From Variovorax boronicumulans NBRC 103145 (GTDB taxonomy: Bacteria; Pseudomonadota; Gammaproteobacteria; Burkholderiales; Burkholderiaceae_C): DNA of 64,000 nucleotides. A program made the position numbers and the translations under genes. Below, one piece after another: positions 53,059-61,216 of the stretch. The notes under the pieces were generated by a model. It did no database searches and had not been told where the DNA came from. It saw nothing but the letters and a program-made list of their open reading frames with translations. The stretch spans positions 1 to 64,000 of the forward strand of contig NZ_BCUS01000012.1 of the NCBI RefSeq assembly GCF_001591345.1. The letters are read 5' to 3'. How positions within the stretch are numbered: position 1 is the stretch's first letter; the number at the start of each line of letters is the position of its first letter.

Positions 53059-55244
53059 GGTGACGCCGGTTCTTCTTTCTTCAGGGCGAGCAACCTGTGC
53101 TTCAGGTGCTCGAATTCGCGATCGCTGTCCAGGGTCTTGCGGTTGACCGAGAACGCCATCGTGGCGACGGTTGCGCTGGTGTCGCGGCCGTCGTTGTCTC
53201 CAGAGGCGCCGCCGCCGGGTGTCAGCCACACCCACAGGCGGCGCTCGCGCACGTACAGCATGGCAAAAATACCGACGATCAGCAACAGACACCCCAGATA
53301 GACGATGTTCTTGCCAGGGGCGCGCGCCACCTGGAACACGCTGGCCTGCACCTGGGTGAAGTCGGTCATCATCATCGCGACGGGCGCCGGATAGAAGTGC
53401 GCGTCGCTCAGGGCCAGCACGGCCTGCGTCAGGTAGCCCTGCGACTTCTCGTCGTTCGGCAGCGCGGCCAGGCCGGCGCCTTCGCGGCTCAGGTTGAGCA
53501 CTTCGAACAGCACGTCGTTGAGGATGCGCACCAGCACCGTGCCGGCGCGCTCGCGCTCGGCCTCGGGCACGTTGGCTTCCATGAATTCGGCAATCGCCTG
53601 CCAGCCGCCCTGCGACGCGGCGTCGGCCTTGGCGCGCTCGGCGCCCGAGAACAGCGCCAGCGCGCGGGCGGCCGACACGCGCAGCTGCTCGGCCATTTCG
53701 GGGCGCTTGGGGTCGGTCGCCTTGGCGATGTAGCGCTGGATGGCGCGCTCGCGCGTGGCGGCGTCGCCCAGCGCGGTGCGCATGCGCACGAAGCCGTCCA
53801 TCGAGCCCTGCTCGTCGGCCGGCACGCGCAGGTAGCGGAACGGCTCCTCGGGCTTCTCGCGCATGCCCAGCAGGAACACCGGCTGGCCGTCGCCGGCGTC
53901 GACCGGCACCATGTAGTTCTGGTACTCCCGCGCCTGGCCGGCCGCGTCACGCAGCTTGTAGCCGATGCTGGGGCCGATGTTGCGCAGCACCTTGGGCTTG
54001 TTGGTCTTGTTGGCGGCGCCCAGACGCGACTCGAGGCCGTGGCGCAGGTCGACCTTGCGCACGTCGGCGCCGCTGCCCATCGCGCCACCGTCGGCGAAGT
54101 TCTCGACGTTGATGACGCGCAGCGCGGCGTACTCGAGCGTGAGCTTGTCCTTGCCGTTGGTGATCTCGGTGCTCGGGCCGCCGATGATGCCCTCGACCTC
54201 GAAGGGCTTGGCCGCGGCCGCCATCGGCACCGCCTTGAGCTTCACCGTGGAGCCGCCGTCGTCGAAGCTCGACTGGTAGATCTCCACGCCCTTGTAGCTG
54301 GCCGGGTGGTTCACCTCGATGCGCGCGGGCACCTGCTCGCCGCTCTCGCGGTCGTGCAGCACCACCTCGCTGGCGAACAGCTTGGGCATGCCGGTCGAGT
54401 AGTAGTCGACGATGAACTTCTTCAGCTCGATGGTGAACGGCAGCTCCTGCAGCAGCACGCCGTCGGCCTGGTTCAGGATGGCCACGTTGCCCCGCCCGCC
54501 CTCGGGCACGAGGATGTTGCCGCGGAAGGTCGGGTTGGCGGTCGACAGACGGTGCTCGGGCGCCACGTCGGCAATCATGCCGCCGCCCGTGAACACGCTC
54601 TTGCCGTTGAACCAGGTCTGGGCGCGCACCACCAGGTCGCCGTCGAGCAGGCCGCCGATGCACACCAGCACGATGGCGCTGTGGGCGGCGATGTAGCCCA
54701 GCTTGTGCGCGCCGCCGGCGCGCGCAGCCACCATCCAGCCCGCCGCGGCCTTGCCGTCGGCGCTGGCGTTGCGCTGCTGCAGCTTGACCTTCCAGCCGCC
54801 GCTCACGAGCAGCTGGCCGATGCGGTTGGCCGCCATGTCGGGCGTTTCCGCCAGCCGGTTCTCGGCGCGCTGGCCGAAGGCCTTGAGGCTCTGCGCGCGG
54901 ATGTCTTCCTTGAAGGTGCGCAGGTCGATCAGGATGCGCGGCGTGTTGCGCGCGACGCACAGCAACGTGCTGATCACCAGGAACAGCAGGATCAGCAGGA
55001 ACCACCAGGCGCTGTAGACCGAGTCGAGCCGGGCCGTGCGGAACAGCTCGGCCCAGAAAGGCCCGAACTGGTTGATGTAGTTGTTGATCGGCTCGTGCTG
55101 CTTGAGCACGGTGCCGATGATCGAGGCGATGCAGATGACCGTGAGCAGCGCGATCGCGAAGCGCATCGACGACAGCAGTTCCACCGCGGCGCGAAGCAGC
55201 TGCGGGCCGCGATGCACGCGAAGGCCATGGGTGGAAACGGTCAT
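53055..55244 (-). CDS. resB: Cytochrome c biogenesis protein ResB
   Basis: The 729-residue protein has three N-terminal membrane helices, a large periplasmic domain (about residues 220-640) and a last helix at about 650-670 (IVYLGCLLLIVGIFAMLYV). Typical ResB stretches are SSMRFAIALLTVICIASIIGTVLKQ and YIAAHSAIVLVCIGGLLDG, the latter with the heme His. The C-terminus is cytoplasmic. The start is at the ATG at 55244. A strong terminator separates it from the c4-type cytochrome gene. Confidence 0.95.
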   Translation of the reverse strand: MTVSTHGLRVHRGPQLLRAAVELLSSMRFAIALLTVICIASIIGTVLKQHEPINNYINQFGPFWAELFRTARLDSVYSAWWFLLILLFLVISTLLCVARNTPRILIDLRTFKEDIRAQSLKAFGQRAENRLAETPDMAANRIGQLLVSGGWKVKLQQRNASADGKAAAGWMVAARAGGAHKLGYIAAHSAIVLVCIGGLLDGDLVVRAQTWFNGKSVFTGGGMIADVAPEHRLSTANPTFRGNILVPEGGRGNVAILNQADGVLLQELPFTIELKKFIVDYYSTGMPKLFASEVVLHDRESGEQVPARIEVNHPASYKGVEIYQSSFDDGGSTVKLKAVPMAAAAKPFEVEGIIGGPSTEITNGKDKLTLEYAALRVINVENFADGGAMGSGADVRKVDLRHGLESRLGAANKTNKPKVLRNIGPSIGYKLRDAAGQAREYQNYMVPVDAGDGQPVFLLGMREKPEEPFRYLRVPADEQGSMDGFVRMRTALGDAATRERAIQRYIAKATDPKRPEMAEQLRVSAARALALFSGAERAKADAASQGGWQAIAEFMEANVPEAERERAGTVLVRILNDVLFEVLNLSREGAGLAALPNDEKSQGYLTQAVLALSDAHFYPAPVAMMMTDFTQVQASVFQVARAPGKNIVYLGCLLLIVGIFAMLYVRERRLWVWLTPGGGASGDNDGRDTSATVATMAFSVNRKTLDSDREFEHLKHRLLALKKEEPASP

Positions 55245-55276
55245 CGGGAGGGAACCAGGAAAGAGGAAAAAAACAA

Positions 55277-55313
55277 AAGGGCGGGCCATCCTCCTGGATC
55301 GGCCCGCCCTTTG
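55277..55313 (-). terminator. Rho-independent terminator of the c-type cytochrome gene
   Basis: AAAGGGCGGGCC (55277-55288) pairs with GGCCCGCCCTTT (55302-55313), a 12-bp perfect stem with a 13-nt loop. T/A-rich tracts lie on both sides. It is placed 53 bp after the cytochrome stop codon and before the resB start codon. Confidence 0.88.
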
Positions 55314-55365
55314 TTTGGGATTTTTATCGGCGGTTAGTTCACGCTGGACAGCGCGACGGCGGAAA

Positions 55366-56037
55366 TCAGCGCAGGCCGGCGATGTAGTCGGCGACAGCCT
55401 TGATTTCGCGGTCGTTGAGCTTGGCGGCCACGCCGTTCATGGGCGAGCTGTTCAGGCGGACGTTGTCGCGGAAGGCCACGAGCTGGGTCACGGTGTAGTC
55501 GGCGTGCTGGCCACCCAGGCGCGGGTACTGGGCCGGGAGGCCGGCGCCGTTCGGGCTGTGGCAGCCGGCGCAGGCGGGAATCTGGCGATCGCCGATGCCG
55601 CCGCGGTAGATCTTCTCGCCGAGGGCGACCGTGTCCTTCTCCTTCGAGAAGCCCGGCTTGATCTTCTTGGAGCCGACGAACCAGGCGATGTTGCGCATGT
55701 CTTCTTCGGACAGCGCCGAGGCCAGCGGCTTCATGATCGCGCTCTTGCGCTTGCCGGACTTGAAGTCCTGCAGCTGCTTGAGGATGTATTCGGGGTGTTG
55801 TTGCGCCAGCTTGGGGTTGGCTGCGATGGCCGAGTTGCCGTCCGCGTTGTGGCACGAAGCACAGCTTTGGCTGTTGGCCGGCGTCGCATTGAACAGCGTG
55901 TCGCCCTTGGCGGGATCGGGCTTGGCCGGCTTGGCGGCTGCCGCTGCGGGGGCAGCTGCATGCTCATCGGCTGCAAAACTCGCGCTGGCTGCGACGCCCA
56001 TGAGGGCTGCAAGCAGAATATTGGCAAACAACTTCAT
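55366..56037 (-). CDS. Diheme cytochrome c4
   Basis: The 223-residue periplasmic protein has a signal peptide (cleaved near SFAA, residue 22-23), an Ala/Pro/Lys-rich linker and two class I cytochrome domains with CASCH (about residues 59-63) and CAGCH (about residue 157). Axial methionines are likely in KPLAS- and SPMNGV-type segments (SAIMKPLA, NSSPMNGVA). c4 cytochromes carry electrons to terminal oxidases. Being next to resB-ccsB suits its need for heme attachment. Confidence 0.94.
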   Translation of the reverse strand: MKLFANILLAALMGVAASASFAADEHAAAPAAAAAKPAKPDPAKGDTLFNATPANSQSCASCHNADGNSAIAANPKLAQQHPEYILKQLQDFKSGKRKSAIMKPLASALSEEDMRNIAWFVGSKKIKPGFSKEKDTVALGEKIYRGGIGDRQIPACAGCHSPNGAGLPAQYPRLGGQHADYTVTQLVAFRDNVRLNSSPMNGVAAKLNDREIKAVADYIAGLR

Positions 56038-56108
56038 ATCGGGGGCTTCGAATTTATGGCGCAAAACCCCGCGATTCTACAATGGCGCCCCGTTCCGAAA
56101 GCCCATTG

Positions 56109-56846
56109 ATGACCTCCCCGCGCGCCAAGTCCGCCGCTTATCCTCCCCGCGCGGCCCCTGCCGTGGACCCGCAGGTCGCTGAACGCGAGCGCGTGGCCCT
56201 CGGTTGGCTGCACACCGCCCACTTCCTGACCAGCGCTCCGCAGCTCGAGCACCTGCCCCCGGTCGACCTGCCCGAGATCGCTTTTGTCGGCCGTTCCAAC
56301 GCCGGCAAATCGACCGCCATCAACACCCTGACGCAGCAGACGCGCCTGGCCTTCGCCTCGAAGACGCCGGGCCGCACGCAGCACATCAACCTGTTCGGCA
56401 TCGGCAAGCAGAAGGTCGACGACGCCGTGCTGGCCGACCTGCCCGGCTACGGCTACGCCGCCGTGCCGAAGGAAGCCAAGCTGCGCTGGCAGCGCGTGAT
56501 GGGCAATTACCTCATGACGCGCGAAAGTCTGCGCGGGGTTGTCCTGATGTGCGATCCGCGCCACGGCATGACCGAGCTCGACGAGATCCTGCTCGACGTG
56601 ATCCGCCCGCGCGTCGAGCAAGGCCTCAAATTCCTCGTGCTGCTGACCAAGTCCGACAAGCTCACGCGCACCGAAGCCGCCAAGGTGCTGTCGATTACGC
56701 GACTGAACGCCGGCGGCGGCGAGGTCAAACTGTTCTCGGCCCTGAAGAAGCAAGGGGTCGGCGAAGCGGCCGAGCTGCTGTGGCGCTGGGTACACCCCGA
56801 CGACGCCGCGCCAACGCCCGCGCCGCCACCGGCCGACGACGCCTGA
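56109..56846 (+). CDS. engB: Ribosome biogenesis GTPase EngB (YsxC/YihA)
   Basis: The 245-residue TRAFAC GTPase has G1 GRSNAGKST (about residues 62-70), G2 TPGRTQ, G3 DLPGYGYA, and G4 TKSDKL. It helps large ribosomal subunit assembly. I start at the ATG at 56109 because a TACAAT -10-like box (56078-56083) overlaps the ATG at 56082; that earlier start would add nine residues. The Pro/Ala tail is unremarkable. Confidence 0.95.
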   Translation: MTSPRAKSAAYPPRAAPAVDPQVAERERVALGWLHTAHFLTSAPQLEHLPPVDLPEIAFVGRSNAGKSTAINTLTQQTRLAFASKTPGRTQHINLFGIGKQKVDDAVLADLPGYGYAAVPKEAKLRWQRVMGNYLMTRESLRGVVLMCDPRHGMTELDEILLDVIRPRVEQGLKFLVLLTKSDKLTRTEAAKVLSITRLNAGGGEVKLFSALKKQGVGEAAELLWRWVHPDDAAPTPAPPPADDA

Positions 56847-56892
56847 TGCGCTAGAGGAACCGGCTGCATCGAGCGCCTCGCCTGCGAAGTTC

Positions 56893-56909
56893 ACTATCAA
56901 AACAATAGC
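56893..56909. repeat. Short AT-rich palindromic repeat, copy 3 (intergenic)
   Basis: The 17-mer actatcaaaacaatagc has the same length and CTA...TAG ends as the copies at 13323 and 25196. It lies 28 bp before the alpha/beta hydrolase start codon, between engB and that gene, and is not translated. Confidence 0.45.
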
Positions 56910-56936
56910 AACAGTCAACCCAAGGAGACACGAAGC

Positions 56937-57848
56937 ATGATCGAGACCTTCCAACGCAGCCTGCCCAACGGCACCACCCTGAGTTGCCGTGCCGCCGGCA
57001 AGCCGGGCCAGCCGCTGATGGTGTTCCTGCACGGCTTTCCCGAGGCCGCGTTCATCTGGGACGAACTGCTCGCCTACTTCTCGGACCCGGCCCACGGCGG
57101 CTACCGCTGCGTGGCGCCCAACCTGCGCGGCTTCGAGAAGTCCAGCGCGCCCACGGAAGTGGCCGACTACAAGGCCCACCTGCTGATCCAGGACATCCAG
57201 CAGCTCGTGGCCACCGAGAGCGCCGACGGCACCATGGCCGCGCTCGTGGCCCACGACTGGGGCGGCGCCTTCGCCTGGGGCTACGCCAATGCCTTCCCGC
57301 AGCAGGTCGGCAAGCTGGTCATCATCAATTCGCCGCACCCGGGCACCTTCACGCGCGAGCTGCGCAACAACCCAGCGCAGCAGCAGGCCAGCGCCTACAT
57401 GCACTTCCTGGCGCGCCCCGACGCCGAAGCCCTGCTCGCGGCCGACGACTTCAAGCGCATGTGGCCCTTCTTCCTGCTGATGAAGGCCGGCCCGGACGGC
57501 TTCGGCTGGCTCACCGAAGAGGTGAAGCAACAGTACCGCGAGGTCTGGAGCGCGGGCCTCACGGGCGCCTGCAACCTGTACCGCGTGACGCCGATGAAGC
57601 CGCCGCTGCCGGGCCAGTCCGTCGACAGCATTCCGGTGCTGCCGCGCGAACGCCTCACGGTGACCATGCCGACCTTCGTGTTCTGGGCGCTCGACGACGC
57701 GGCGCTGCTGCCGGGCCTGCTCGAAGGGCTGGAAGACTATGTGCCGAAGCTCGAGGTCAAGAAGGTGCCGAACGCCACCCACTGGATCGTGCACGAGCAG
57801 CCGCAGCTGGTCGCGCGCGAGATCGAGGGCTTCCTGGCCCGCAATTGA
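56937..57848 (+). CDS. Alpha/beta hydrolase (epoxide hydrolase-like)
   Basis: The 303-residue protein has HGFPE (about residues 33-37) at the oxyanion hole and the nucleophile elbow HDWGG (Asp about residue 105), as in epoxide hydrolases and haloalkane dehalogenases. The catalytic His is in NATHWIVHE near residue 281, and a cap domain lies between. A nucleophilic Asp points away from ordinary esterases. Substrate unknown. An AAGGAG site precedes the ATG. Confidence 0.88.
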   Translation: MIETFQRSLPNGTTLSCRAAGKPGQPLMVFLHGFPEAAFIWDELLAYFSDPAHGGYRCVAPNLRGFEKSSAPTEVADYKAHLLIQDIQQLVATESADGTMAALVAHDWGGAFAWGYANAFPQQVGKLVIINSPHPGTFTRELRNNPAQQQASAYMHFLARPDAEALLAADDFKRMWPFFLLMKAGPDGFGWLTEEVKQQYREVWSAGLTGACNLYRVTPMKPPLPGQSVDSIPVLPRERLTVTMPTFVFWALDDAALLPGLLEGLEDYVPKLEVKKVPNATHWIVHEQPQLVAREIEGFLARN

Positions 57849-57943
57849 GGCGGCCGCCGCCGGGCCGCCCCAAGGCGGGCCGCGCCTCCCCCTCGGGGGG
57901 TGGAGTTACACGCAGCGAAGCGAAGTGAAAAGCCGGGGGGCTT
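57849..57943. repeat. GC-rich intergenic element between convergent genes
   Basis: This 95-bp spacer is packed with inverted GC repeats (such as CCGCCCC and GGCGGG, CCCCCTCGGGGGG at about 57889-57901). It ends in GAAAAGCC-GGGG-GGCTTTC (57927-57945), a small bidirectional hairpin. I recognise this type of block as a recurrent intergenic sequence at gene ends in Comamonadaceae, from memory. It probably serves as a two-way terminator. Confidence 0.5.
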
Positions 57944-58828
57944 TCAATAGATCGGCGGCTCGCCCTCGGGGCGGGTTTTGAACCGGCGATGCACCCAGTA
58001 GTACTGGGACGGCATCGTGTCGATGTAGCCCTGCAGGCGCTCGTTCATGAGCGCCGTGTCGGCCTCGACGTCGTCGGTGGGGAAGTTCTGCCACGCCGGC
58101 AGCACCTGGATCTCGTAGCCGCCCGGCGTGAGCTTGGCCACCACCGGCACCACCTTGGCCTTGCCCAGCCGCGCGAAGCGCGAGAGCGACGGCACGGTGG
58201 CCGCCTGCACGCCGTAGAAGGGCACGAAGATGGTCTGGTCGCGCCCGAAGTCCATGTCGGGCAGCAGGTACAGCAAACCGCCCTTGCGCAGCCCCGCGAG
58301 GATGGGCTTGATGCCGTCCACCCGGTTGAGCGCCGCCACGTCGCCGAAGCGGGTGCGGCCTTCGCGGATCCAGGCGTCGACCATCGGGTCGCGCTGGGTC
58401 GTGTAGATCGTGGCCGAGGGGCGCGCCGTGTGCATGGTGAGCGCGGTGGCCGCGGCATCGAGCCCGTAGAAGTGCGGCGCGAACAGGATCATCGGCGCCT
58501 CGCCTTCGGCGATCTCACGGATTTCCGGCGCCGCGCCCACGATCGTGAGCCGGCTCTTCACCACCTTCTCGGGCGCATGCCACAGCCAGCTGCGGTCCAG
58601 CCACGACTGCGCGACGAAGACGAAGGTCTCGCGTGCGATGGCCCGGCGCTCGGCCTCCGATTTTTCGGGGAAGCACAGGGCCAGGTTCCGGTCGACCACG
58701 CGCCGCCGCGGCACGGCGATGGTGTGCAGCAGGCGGCCGAGGACCCTGCTGAAGCCGCGCACCAGCGGCAGGGGCAGCGGTGCCAGCACCCGCATGAAGC
58801 CGATACCGAGTCGGGAGCTCAGGCTCAT
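57944..58828 (-). CDS. lpxL: Lipid A late acyltransferase (LpxL/HtrB family)
   Basis: The 294-residue protein has a hydrophobic N-terminus and the HX4D catalytic motif in FAPHFYGLDAA (about residues 115-125), then the family RDP-, LPDMDFG and VPVVAKL segments and the QYYWVHRRFKTRP C-terminus. It adds a secondary acyl chain to lipid A at the inner membrane. It is translated with a 4-bp overlap from a second acyltransferase upstream. Confidence 0.92.
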   Translation of the reverse strand: MSLSSRLGIGFMRVLAPLPLPLVRGFSRVLGRLLHTIAVPRRRVVDRNLALCFPEKSEAERRAIARETFVFVAQSWLDRSWLWHAPEKVVKSRLTIVGAAPEIREIAEGEAPMILFAPHFYGLDAAATALTMHTARPSATIYTTQRDPMVDAWIREGRTRFGDVAALNRVDGIKPILAGLRKGGLLYLLPDMDFGRDQTIFVPFYGVQAATVPSLSRFARLGKAKVVPVVAKLTPGGYEIQVLPAWQNFPTDDVEADTALMNERLQGYIDTMPSQYYWVHRRFKTRPEGEPPIY

Positions 58829-59724
58829 GGCGCGGCCCCTCCGGCGGCGTTGGCCACCACGGCGGGTTCGCCGCGCGGCTCCTTGTAGCGCGCGTAGTCC
58901 CAGACGTACTGGCCGGGCAGGCTGTGGATCAGGCGGCCGATGCCGTCGTTCATGGCGGCGGCGGCGTCCTCGATGGAGGCGTCGGGGTCGGTGAGCGCGG
59001 TGCCGACGATCGGCTCGAAGCGGATCACGTAGCCCGCGCCGCGCGGCAGGCGCTCGCACACGCTGAGGAAGCAGGCGGCGCCGGTCTGTTGGGCCAAACG
59101 GGGAAGCAGGGTCATGGTGTAGGCGGGGCGGCCGAGGAAAGGCGCCCACACGCCCTGCCCCAGCGGCGGCACCTGGTCGGGCAGGATGCCGGTGTAGCCG
59201 CCGCTGCGCAGCGTGCGGATCAGGCCGCGCACGCCGGTGTTGTTGGTCGGCAGGGTCTGCAGGCCGGGTCGGTCGCGCGAGCCCGCGGCGATCAGGTCGG
59301 CCATCCATTTCTTGCGCGCCGGACGGAACAGCGCGGTGATCGGCCCGAAGTCCGCGAGAAAGCGCTCGCCGATGGCCTGCCCGCACATCTCCCAGCTGCC
59401 CAGGTGCGGCGCCACGAGGATCACGCCCTTTTTCGCGCGCATCGCGGCCTCGAAGGCCTCCACGCCTTCCCAGCGCACCACGCGCGTCAGCACGCTCTCG
59501 CCCTGCGGGCGCAGCCACAGCCAGGGCAGCTCGGAGGCCATGTGACCGGCGGCGGCGATGGCGGGACGGTACTGCGCGGGCGAGAAGCCGGCGCTCTCGG
59601 CGTTGGCCTTGAAGCGGCGGCGGTAGTCCGGCGCGCACCACCAGACCAGCCATCCCAGCAAGGCGCCGAGCCGATGCATCAACGGCATCGGCACGCGGGC
59701 AAGCAGGCGGAACAGGGTGATCAT
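58825..59724 (-). CDS. Second LpxL/LpxM-family acyltransferase
   Basis: The 299-residue protein shares the family layout, with HX4E in [10 protein letters not shown] (about residues 106-115), PILAD-like [20 protein letters not shown] and the [10 protein letters not shown] end motif. By family it is a lipid A secondary acyltransferase, possibly differing in site or chain length from its downstream partner. The paired order and 4-bp overlap suggest joint production. It is divergent from metK. Confidence 0.9.
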   Translation of the reverse strand: MITLFRLLARVPMPLMHRLGALLGWLVWWCAPDYRRRFKANAESAGFSPAQYRPAIAAAGHMASELPWLWLRPQGESVLTRVVRWEGVEAFEAAMRAKKGVILVAPHLGSWEMCGQAIGERFLADFGPITALFRPARKKWMADLIAAGSRDRPGLQTLPTNNTGVRGLIRTLRSGGYTGILPDQVPPLGQGVWAPFLGRPAYTMTLLPRLAQQTGAACFLSVCERLPRGAGYVIRFEPIVGTALTDPDASIEDAAAAMNDGIGRLIHSLPGQYVWDYARYKEPRGEPAVVANAAGGAAP

Positions 59725-59796
59725 TGAACGGGGAGGGGGAGAGAGTCAGGGAGCGTCAAAAGGCGGACGCGCGCGCATGGTATTGCGCGGCTCGAA

Positions 59797-59956
59797 TAGA
59801 ATGCAAATTGTCGCCGAGTTACGGAACAACTTGCAGGGCGACACCCACAAGCGCGAATGCGATTGTGTCCCGTCGATTCATCGACATCTGCTAAAGCGTT
59901 CGCCAGGGCTCCGCAGAGTTGGCAACGCGCCAATTGAACTTCAAGGAGTGACCACA
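59797..59956 (+). promoter_or_regulatory. metK leader with stacked and alternative hairpins
   Basis: A TAGAAT -10-like box (59797-59802) precedes a leader of about 150 nt. TGTCGCC (59809-59815) pairs with GGCGACA (59837-59843), with an inner AGTT/AACT stem. GCAAATTG (59803-59810) can instead pair with CAACTTGC (59827-59834), so two overlapping folds compete. A third hairpin, TTGGC/GCCAA, lies near 59919-59933, just before the AAGGAG site. No match to a SAM or SAH riboswitch class that I can recall. Confidence 0.4.
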
Positions 59957-61141
59957 GTGGCGAACGACTTTCTCTTTACTTCCGAATCGGTTTCCGAAGG
60001 CCATCCCGACAAGGTCGCGGACCAGATCTCGGACGCGATCCTCGACGCGATCTTCGAACAAGACCCCCGCAGCCGCGTCGCCGCCGAAACGCTGACCAAC
60101 ACCGGCCTCGTGGTGCTTGCCGGCGAGATCACGACCAACGCGCACGTCGACTACATCCAGGTCGCGCGCGACACCATCAAGCGCATCGGCTACGACAACA
60201 CCGAGTACGGCATCGACTACAAGGGTTGCGCGGTGATGGTCTGCTACGACAAGCAGTCCAACGACATCGCCCAGGGCGTGGACCACGCCTCCGACGACCA
60301 CCTGAACACCGGCGCCGGCGACCAGGGCCTGATGTTCGGCTACGCCTGCGACGAAACGCCCGAGCTGATGCCCGCGCCGATCTACTACGCGCACCGCCTC
60401 GTGGAGCGCCAGGCCCAGCTGCGCAAGGACGGCCGCCTGCCCTTCCTGCGCCCCGACGCCAAGAGCCAGGTCACGATGCGCTACGTGGACGGCAAGCCCC
60501 ACAGCATCGACACCGTGGTGCTCTCCACGCAGCACAGCCCCGACCAGAGCGAGACGCCGACCAAGATGAAGGCCTCGTTCAACGAAGCCATCATCGAAGA
60601 GATCATCAAGCCCGTGCTGCCCAAGGAATGGCTGCAGAACACGCGCTACCTGATCAACCCGACCGGCCGCTTCGTCATCGGCGGCCCGCAGGGCGACTGC
60701 GGCCTCACCGGCCGCAAGATCATCGTCGACACCTACGGCGGCGCCTGCCCGCACGGCGGCGGCGCGTTCTCCGGCAAGGACCCGTCCAAGGTCGACCGCT
60801 CGGCCGCCTACGCCGCGCGCTACGTGGCCAAGAACATCGTGGCCGCCGGCCTGGCGCGCCAGTGCCAGATCCAGGTGGCGTACGCCATCGGCGTGGCCCA
60901 GCCGATGAACATCACGGTCTACACCGAAGGCACCGGCGTGATCCCCGACGAGAAGATCGCCGAACTCGTGCGCGAGCATTTCGACCTGCGCCCGAAGGGC
61001 ATCATCCAGATGCTCGACCTGCTGCGCCCGATCTACCAGAAGACCGCCGCCTACGGCCACTTCGGCCGCGAAGAGCCCGAGTTCACCTGGGAAGCCACGA
61101 CGCAAGCGGCCGCACTGCGCGCCGCAGCCGGCCTCAAGTAA
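59957..61141 (+). CDS. metK: S-adenosylmethionine synthetase MetK
   Basis: MetK makes SAM from methionine and ATP. The 394-residue enzyme has [23 protein letters not shown] at the start, [12 protein letters not shown], the [25 protein letters not shown] segment with the P-loop-like Gly-rich site, and [23 protein letters not shown]. The start is GTG at 59957, 8 nt after an AAGGAG site; the longer open frame upstream is leader. A strong terminator follows. Confidence 0.97.
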   Translation: MANDFLFTSESVSEGHPDKVADQISDAILDAIFEQDPRSRVAAETLTNTGLVVLAGEITTNAHVDYIQVARDTIKRIGYDNTEYGIDYKGCAVMVCYDKQSNDIAQGVDHASDDHLNTGAGDQGLMFGYACDETPELMPAPIYYAHRLVERQAQLRKDGRLPFLRPDAKSQVTMRYVDGKPHSIDTVVLSTQHSPDQSETPTKMKASFNEAIIEEIIKPVLPKEWLQNTRYLINPTGRFVIGGPQGDCGLTGRKIIVDTYGGACPHGGGAFSGKDPSKVDRSAAYAARYVAKNIVAAGLARQCQIQVAYAIGVAQPMNITVYTEGTGVIPDEKIAELVREHFDLRPKGIIQMLDLLRPIYQKTAAYGHFGREEPEFTWEATTQAAALRAAAGLK

Positions 61142-61162
61142 GCACTGCGACTACCGGGTCTC

Positions 61163-61197
61163 AAGGCCCGCCGTCCCCTCGGGGCGGCGGGCCTTTT
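61163..61197 (+). terminator. Rho-independent terminator of metK
   Basis: AAGGCCCGCCG (61163-61173) pairs with CGGCGGGCCTT (61185-61195), 11 bp perfect, with an inner CCCC/GGGG extension and a TTTT tail. It lies 22 bp past the metK stop codon and separates metK from the convergent TonB receptor gene. Confidence 0.88.
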
Positions 61198-61216
61198 CCT
61201 TTCATGGCGCCTTCAG

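Noticed and set aside
59797-59956. SAH riboswitch before metK
   Set aside because: The known SAH riboswitch belongs to ahcY leaders and I cannot find its conserved core here. It is listed only as an unassigned structured leader.
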